Positions 24,046 through 27,632 of a stretch of 27,632 bases of DNA are shown here, one piece after another; positions within the stretch are counted from its first letter, which is position 1, and each line of letters starts with the position of its first letter. The DNA is from Pseudomonadota bacterium (GTDB lineage Bacteria; Pseudomonadota; Alphaproteobacteria; Rhizobiales; Devosiaceae): positions 1 through 27,632 of the forward strand of contig JAEYYP010000164.1 of assembly GCA_023428425.1 (NCBI GenBank), given 5' to 3'. Position numbers and translations under genes: made by a program. The notes under the pieces were generated by a model that worked only from the letters and a program-made list of their open reading frames with translations, had not been told where the DNA came from and did not search any database.

Positions 24046-24569
24046 GGCTTGCCTCCGGCATAGTCGCGAATGGCAGCGACGATGTTGGGATAGGCGGCGC
24101 AGCGGCAGAGATTGCCGGCCATTCGCTCGCGGATTTCCTCATCGCTCAGCGGGATCGGGGCCTCGAGCGAACCGGTGACGTGCGACGGGACGCCCGACCT
24201 GATCTCCTCGAGCACCGCCAGTGAGGACAGAATCTGCCCCGGCGTGCAGTATCCGCACTGGAAGCCGTCATGCTCGATGAAAGCCTGCTGGATCGGGTGC
24301 AGGGACCCGGGGGTGCCGATACCTTCGATGGTGGTGATGTCGTCGCCCTCGTGCATCACCGCGAGGGTCAGGCAGCTGTTTATACGCCGCCCGTTGACCA
24401 GAACCGTGCAGGCGCCGCACTGCCCCTGGTCGCAGCCGATCTTGGTGCCGGTGAGACCCAGGTGCTCCCGCAACGCTGAGGCAAGCGTCACTCTCGGGTC
24501 GAGTTCGAGGGACAGCGCCCCGCCATTGAGCGTGAAGCTCACGCCCACGGTGTCGTGTGGTCCTGCCAT
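24042..24569 (-). CDS. Aldehyde oxidoreductase, [2Fe-2S] subunit (PaoA-like)
   Basis: This small electron-transfer subunit carries two [2Fe-2S] clusters. The plant-ferredoxin-like cluster uses C46, C51, C54 and C66 (GCDQGQCGACTV and NSC). The second, helical-domain cluster uses C105 and C108 (QCGYCTPGQ) with C155 and C157 (NLCRC). ATG 24569 is chosen because GAGGGGG lies about 9 bases upstream and the protein then begins at the ferredoxin fold, giving 175 residues. The open frame to 24761 overlaps another gene and is not used. Unlike E. coli PaoA there is no twin-arginine signal, so the complex should be cytosolic. Confidence 0.93.
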   Translation of the reverse strand: MAGPHDTVGVSFTLNGGALSLELDPRVTLASALREHLGLTGTKIGCDQGQCGACTVLVNGRRINSCLTLAVMHEGDDITTIEGIGTPGSLHPIQQAFIEHDGFQCGYCTPGQILSSLAVLEEIRSGVPSHVTGSLEAPIPLSDEEIRERMAGNLCRCAAYPNIVAAIRDYAGGKP

Positions 24570-24636
24570 CTGTGAGCCCCCCTCGGTCTCGGAACAGCCG
24601 GACGCTACGACAGATGCGGATCGAAATCCACCAAGC

Positions 24637-24843
24637 CTAGTCGCGACTTGCGTAGGTATCCTGCAGCCAGCCAATAAGGGCCTTGCGGTCGGAAAGTGTC
24701 GGGTCCGGCGGCGCTGCCGCGCCCGGAAAGTCGTGGCGCTGCAGTGCGGCACCCAGCGCAAGAAGCCGGTTGGCCGGGTTTAGAACCGCCAGCGTGCGAT
24801 CGGCGATCTCTGCCGCCAGTGTCTTCGACATCCGCTTCGCCAT
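24637..24843 (-). CDS. Small hypothetical protein
   Basis: I do not recognise this 68-residue protein. It begins MAKRMSKTLAAEIADRTLAV and ends WLQDTYASRD. It looks soluble and mostly helical, with a Pro/Ala-rich middle (PGAAAPPDPT). The start at ATG 24843 is supported by AGGGAGA about 6-7 bases upstream, which argues for a real gene despite its size. The frame continues upstream to 24888, but that part lacks support. It sits 67 bases before the oxidoreductase operon on the same strand and after a terminator, so it could be the first gene of that transcript. Confidence 0.6.
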   Translation of the reverse strand: MAKRMSKTLAAEIADRTLAVLNPANRLLALGAALQRHDFPGAAAPPDPTLSDRKALIGWLQDTYASRD

Positions 24844-24896
24844 TCCGGTCTCCCTGTGCGCACGGTGCGGGTAGCACCCAGCCTGCAAGGCTCCAA

Positions 24897-24925
24897 CGAA
24901 AAACGGCGACCTTGCGGCCGCCGTG
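24897..24925 (-). terminator. Rho-independent terminator of the DUF2336 gene
   Basis: On the minus strand ACGGCGGCC-GCAA-GGTCGCCGT forms a 9-bp stem with one wobble, followed by a run of T (complement of 24899-24904). It lies about 30 bases past the stop codon of the DUF2336 gene and separates it from the small gene and oxidoreductase operon. Confidence 0.85.
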
Positions 24926-24953
24926 AAGTTTTGTTGGACAGACTTTGGAGTTC

Positions 24954-26084
24954 TCAGGCGGCGCCGACGACGTCCTCGTTGGGCAGTCGGCGGCGGAAGG
25001 CATGGGTGCGCCAGAGCTCGAAGATGCCAACGGCCTCGTCCTTGCTCAGGGCCTCGAAGCGGCGGCGGACGTTCTGCAGGTCGCCGGGACTCGGCAGGTC
25101 GCGCCAGGGCATCGAGGCAATCATCGCCTCGAACAGGTCAGGCTGGATCCCGAGGGCACGGAGCGCCACGGTGATCGCCACGTAGTCCTGCATCGCCAGC
25201 CACTTGACGAACACCTCGGGGCCGACGCGCAGCAGCATGGTGAGCGCCGCGGCGGTGTGGTGGCCGTAGCCGAAGCGGGCGAAGCGGATCAGCGCGCGCT
25301 CATCGAGCTGCTTGCGGTCCGACAGGGCCTTCACGTGGTTGTAAGCGACCTTCCAGTCCTGGCTGTTGAAGCCGGCGCGGTTGCGCATGCGATTGTAGAC
25401 CACCGCGGAAACCTTGCCGACAGTCACGGGGTCGATCTTGGGGTCGATCGCGGCGATGGTCTCCATCACCTTGTCGCCCACGATGTTGATCTGGCCGCCG
25501 AGGCTCTTCCAGTCGATGTCTTCACGGCCGCGAAGGTCCTTGGCGATCTCGGCGTCGGTCGTGGCGCGCTCGACGAGCCGCTCCAGGGCCTGCTGGCCGA
25601 GTTCGGCGTTGGCGTTCCGCACGAGGCGATGCACCGAGGCCGACTGCCCATGCTCGACGATCGCGTCACCGACCCGCTCGGTTACCTGCTGACGGCCGGC
25701 AATGGCCACGCGATGATCCTCGGATTGCGTGGAGACAATGTCGATCAGGTCGTCGTCGCTCAGCACGTTGGAGAATTCGAGCAGCGGCTGGGCCACCTGG
25801 AATTCATCGTTGGCGAGCTTGACCACCACGTTGCCCGGCGCGCGGTCGAGCGGGGCGAGAAGCTTGGCGACATGCGCCCGCGCCTCGGTTTCCACGAGCT
25901 CGGCGAGCTGGCACAGCACCTCGTCGTACTGCGCGACCTGCTCGTCGTCACAGCGATCGGAGACGTAGGAGTAGAGCTGCGCCATGTTGCGGAACAGCTG
26001 GTCCCGCTCGACGATGTTCGAATCCCCGTTCAGGACCCTGAACGTCGAGAAGGCGCGGGTTGTGCCCTCATCCATCTCAGTCAT
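24954..26084 (-). CDS. DUF2336 family protein
   Basis: This is a 376-residue soluble, almost entirely helical protein. Its repeated helical pairs (for example VVVKLANDEFQVAQPLLEFS, SDDDLIDIVSTQSEDHRVAI, GQQALERLVERATTDAEIAK) resemble the HEAT-like repeats of DUF2336, a family largely confined to alphaproteobacteria and without an established function. The C-terminal part has HHTAAALTMLLRVGPEVFVK and a basic end, RTHAFRRRLPNED. ATG 26084 is chosen because AAGGGAAG lies 8-10 bases upstream; the frame to 26186 crosses non-coding DNA. It is monocistronic, with its own terminator. The family assignment comes from remembered sequence character, so moderate caution applies. Confidence 0.85.
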   Translation of the reverse strand: MTEMDEGTTRAFSTFRVLNGDSNIVERDQLFRNMAQLYSYVSDRCDDEQVAQYDEVLCQLAELVETEARAHVAKLLAPLDRAPGNVVVKLANDEFQVAQPLLEFSNVLSDDDLIDIVSTQSEDHRVAIAGRQQVTERVGDAIVEHGQSASVHRLVRNANAELGQQALERLVERATTDAEIAKDLRGREDIDWKSLGGQINIVGDKVMETIAAIDPKIDPVTVGKVSAVVYNRMRNRAGFNSQDWKVAYNHVKALSDRKQLDERALIRFARFGYGHHTAAALTMLLRVGPEVFVKWLAMQDYVAITVALRALGIQPDLFEAMIASMPWRDLPSPGDLQNVRRRFEALSKDEAVGIFELWRTHAFRRRLPNEDVVGAA

Positions 26085-26212
26085 ATCACTTCCCTTCCGG
26101 CTTCTGCCGCATGGGGTGAGACTGGAGGGGAAGTCGAGTGCGTCCGCTGAAGTCGGGCAGCCGCATTCGACTAAAATGCGATGCAAACTGCAACCACGCG
26201 TTAGCTATCGCG

Positions 26213-26536
26213 TCAGGGGTCTTTGCGGGCACTCTCGGCCAGCGTAACCCTCAGTCCGTCCAACTCCTCGGAGAGCAGGATCTGGCAGCTGAGCCGCGAA
26301 GTCGGCTTCTTGTCGAGGGTGGAATACAGCAGGTCCTCCTCGTCGTCGCTGGGCGGCGGAAGCCTGTCGAACCACGCTTCGTCGACATAGACATGGCAGG
26401 TGGCGCACGAACACGCGCCACCGCACTCGGCCTTGATGTTCAGGCCCCAGTCACGGATCACTTCCATCGTGCGCCAGCCATCGAGCCCCTCGAGCTCGTG
26501 TTCGACGCCATCCTGATCTGTGACGAGGATCTTCAT
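26213..26536 (-). CDS. [2Fe-2S] ferredoxin, adrenodoxin type
   Basis: This is a 107-residue electron carrier. Cluster ligands are C38, C44 and C47 (in ECGGACSCATCHVYVD) and C84 (RLSCQI), the adrenodoxin/Isc-type ferredoxin pattern. The acidic stretch PPPSDDEEDLLYSTLD is the usual partner-binding helix. Its start overlaps the stop of the reductase gene (TGATG), so the two are translationally coupled and probably exchange electrons. The final acceptor (cytochrome P450, iron-sulfur assembly, haem oxygenase) is not in the window. A role in iron-sulfur assembly (fdx) cannot be separated from a dedicated redox-pair role here. Confidence 0.95.
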   Translation of the reverse strand: MKILVTDQDGVEHELEGLDGWRTMEVIRDWGLNIKAECGGACSCATCHVYVDEAWFDRLPPPSDDEEDLLYSTLDKKPTSRLSCQILLSEELDGLRVTLAESARKDP

Positions 26537-27561
26537 CAGACGACGCCGAGCTTCTTCTGCAACTTGGTGGAACTGGTGGTGTACTGGAATACCACGCGTT
26601 CGCCGGGAGAGACGATGGACTTGGCCGCCTGCGCCATCAGTGCGGCTTCGTGGAAGCCCGAGAGGATGAGCTTCAGCTTGCCCGGATAGTGGTTGATGTC
26701 GCCAATTGCGAAGATGCCGGGGATCGAGGACTGGAACTTCTCCGTATCCACCGTGATCAGGTTGTCGTTGAGCTCGAGGCCCCAGTCGGCAACCGGGCCC
26801 AGCTTCATGGTGAGGCCGAAGAACGGCAGCAGACGGGTGGCCGGAACCGCCAGGTCGCCGGCCTCGGTCACGATGTGCACGTGGTCGATCTGGCCATCCG
26901 TGCCGTCGAGCTTGCCGATCTGGCCGAGGAGGAAGTTGATCTTCCCCTCCATCACCAGTTCCTTCATCTTGTTCACCGAGGCCGGAGCTGCCTTGAAGGC
27001 GTCTCGGCGGTGAACGAGGGTCAGCGAGCGGACGATGGGCTGGAGGTTGAGCGTCCAGTCGAGCGCCGAGTCACCACCGCCAACGATCACCACGTCCTGA
27101 TCGCGGAAATCGTCCATCTTGCGAACGGCATAGAAGACCGACTTGTTCTCGTATTCTTCGATGCCCTCGACCGGCGGGCGCTTCGGCTGGAACGAGCCAC
27201 CACCGGCCGCGATTACCACGACCTTGCAGAGGAAGGTCTCGTCGGCATCGGTCGTGAGCCGGAACGTGCCGTCTTCCAGCTTCTCGACCGTGTTGACCAT
27301 CCGGTTGTAGTGGAACTCGGGCCCGAACGGCGCGATCTGCTGGAGCAGGTTGTCGGTGAGCCCCTGCCCTGTGACGATCGGGAAGCCCGGAATGTCGTAG
27401 ATCGGCTTTTCCGGGTATAGCTCGGCGCACTGGCCGCCGGGGCGGTCGAGGATGTCGATCAGGTGGCATTTGATGTCGAGCAGCCCGAGCTCGAATACGG
27501 CGAACAGGCCCACGGGGCCGGCGCCGATGATGACCACGTCGGTGACGATTTCGTTCGACAT
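26536..27561 (-). CDS. Ferredoxin-NADP reductase, thioredoxin-reductase-like
   Basis: This 341-residue FAD enzyme moves electrons between NADPH and ferredoxin. The N-terminal FAD loop is VVIIGAGPVGLFAVFELG, the NADPH-binding loop is VVIVGGGDSALDWTLNL, and the C-terminal FAD contact is GIFAIGDINHYPGKLKLIL. The layout is that of thioredoxin reductase, but the redox-active CxxC is absent. That, together with FHEAALMAQAA and a C-terminal extension, marks the TrxB-like ferredoxin-NADP reductases. The start has GAGAAG 4-5 bases upstream. The adjacent, overlapping ferredoxin gene supports the assignment. Confidence 0.95.
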   Translation of the reverse strand: MSNEIVTDVVIIGAGPVGLFAVFELGLLDIKCHLIDILDRPGGQCAELYPEKPIYDIPGFPIVTGQGLTDNLLQQIAPFGPEFHYNRMVNTVEKLEDGTFRLTTDADETFLCKVVVIAAGGGSFQPKRPPVEGIEEYENKSVFYAVRKMDDFRDQDVVIVGGGDSALDWTLNLQPIVRSLTLVHRRDAFKAAPASVNKMKELVMEGKINFLLGQIGKLDGTDGQIDHVHIVTEAGDLAVPATRLLPFFGLTMKLGPVADWGLELNDNLITVDTEKFQSSIPGIFAIGDINHYPGKLKLILSGFHEAALMAQAAKSIVSPGERVVFQYTTSSTKLQKKLGVV

Positions 27562-27632
27562 TCACTTCTCGTTTGGCTGGAGGCCGATTCACGGCCTTCC
27601 GGTCTCAGGGTGTGCGCTGGCCTGTCACGCTA

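Noticed and set aside
24570..24761. N-terminal extension of the [2Fe-2S] subunit as an export signal
   Set aside because: The stretch overlaps the small 68-residue gene, lacks a proper Tat signal with hydrophobic core, and a strong ribosome binding site marks ATG 24569.

Overview
The window is GC-rich, gene-dense chromosomal DNA of an alphaproteobacterium, most likely a Hyphomicrobiales member close to Devosia. The assignment rests on ccrM and gcrA, a CtrA-type promoter, the argD-argF-hslO gene order, rnpB beside rsmH, a DUF2336 gene and dispersed REP-like GC-rich hairpins. No phage, transposase, CRISPR array, tRNA or rRNA gene was seen. About 22 protein genes and one structural RNA can be supported, and the content is mostly core housekeeping.

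Layout. 1-1426: lemA (minus) divergent from rnhB (plus), with REP-like repeats on both sides. 1427-2826: ccrM (GANTC adenine methyltransferase) behind a perfect CtrA box. 2924-6231: minus-strand argD-argF-hslO (arginine synthesis plus redox chaperone), ending against ccrM at a shared hairpin terminator. 6232-7234: a 403-bp divergent region with four GANTC sites, then gcrA and its terminator. 7357-9014: a thuA-like/aldo-keto reductase pair under an inverted-repeat operator. 9015-9626: a 612-bp non-coding gap. 9627-16712: the front part of the dcw cluster on the minus strand, rsmH-ftsL-ftsI-murE-murF-mraY. It lacks mraZ at its head and murD-ftsW-murG and the rest at its tail. 16849-17235: RNase P RNA, feeding toward rsmH. 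17268-18875: a TerB/DnaJ-domain protein and an unrecognised membrane-anchored protein. 19037-20910: an ArsR-methyltransferase fusion regulator translationally coupled to metF, behind a perfect 20-bp AT-rich palindrome. 20978-24569: a three-gene PaoABC-like molybdenum aldehyde oxidoreductase. 24637-26084: a 68-residue unknown protein and a DUF2336 protein. 26213-27561: a ferredoxin and a TrxB-like ferredoxin-NADP reductase.

How it fits together. The strongest theme is cell-cycle control. CtrA can drive ccrM, CcrM methylates GANTC, and GcrA senses methylated GANTC with sigma70. The gcrA promoter itself appears to carry GANTC between its -35 and -10 elements, which suggests a closed regulatory loop readable from this window. 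A second theme is methionine/one-carbon control by the ArsR-methyltransferase-metF pair. I do not see a wholly new multi-gene system. The points most worth a second look are the gcrA promoter architecture, the split dcw cluster, the arsR-metF operator with its ambiguous start codon, and a terminator-like hairpin in the argD leader.
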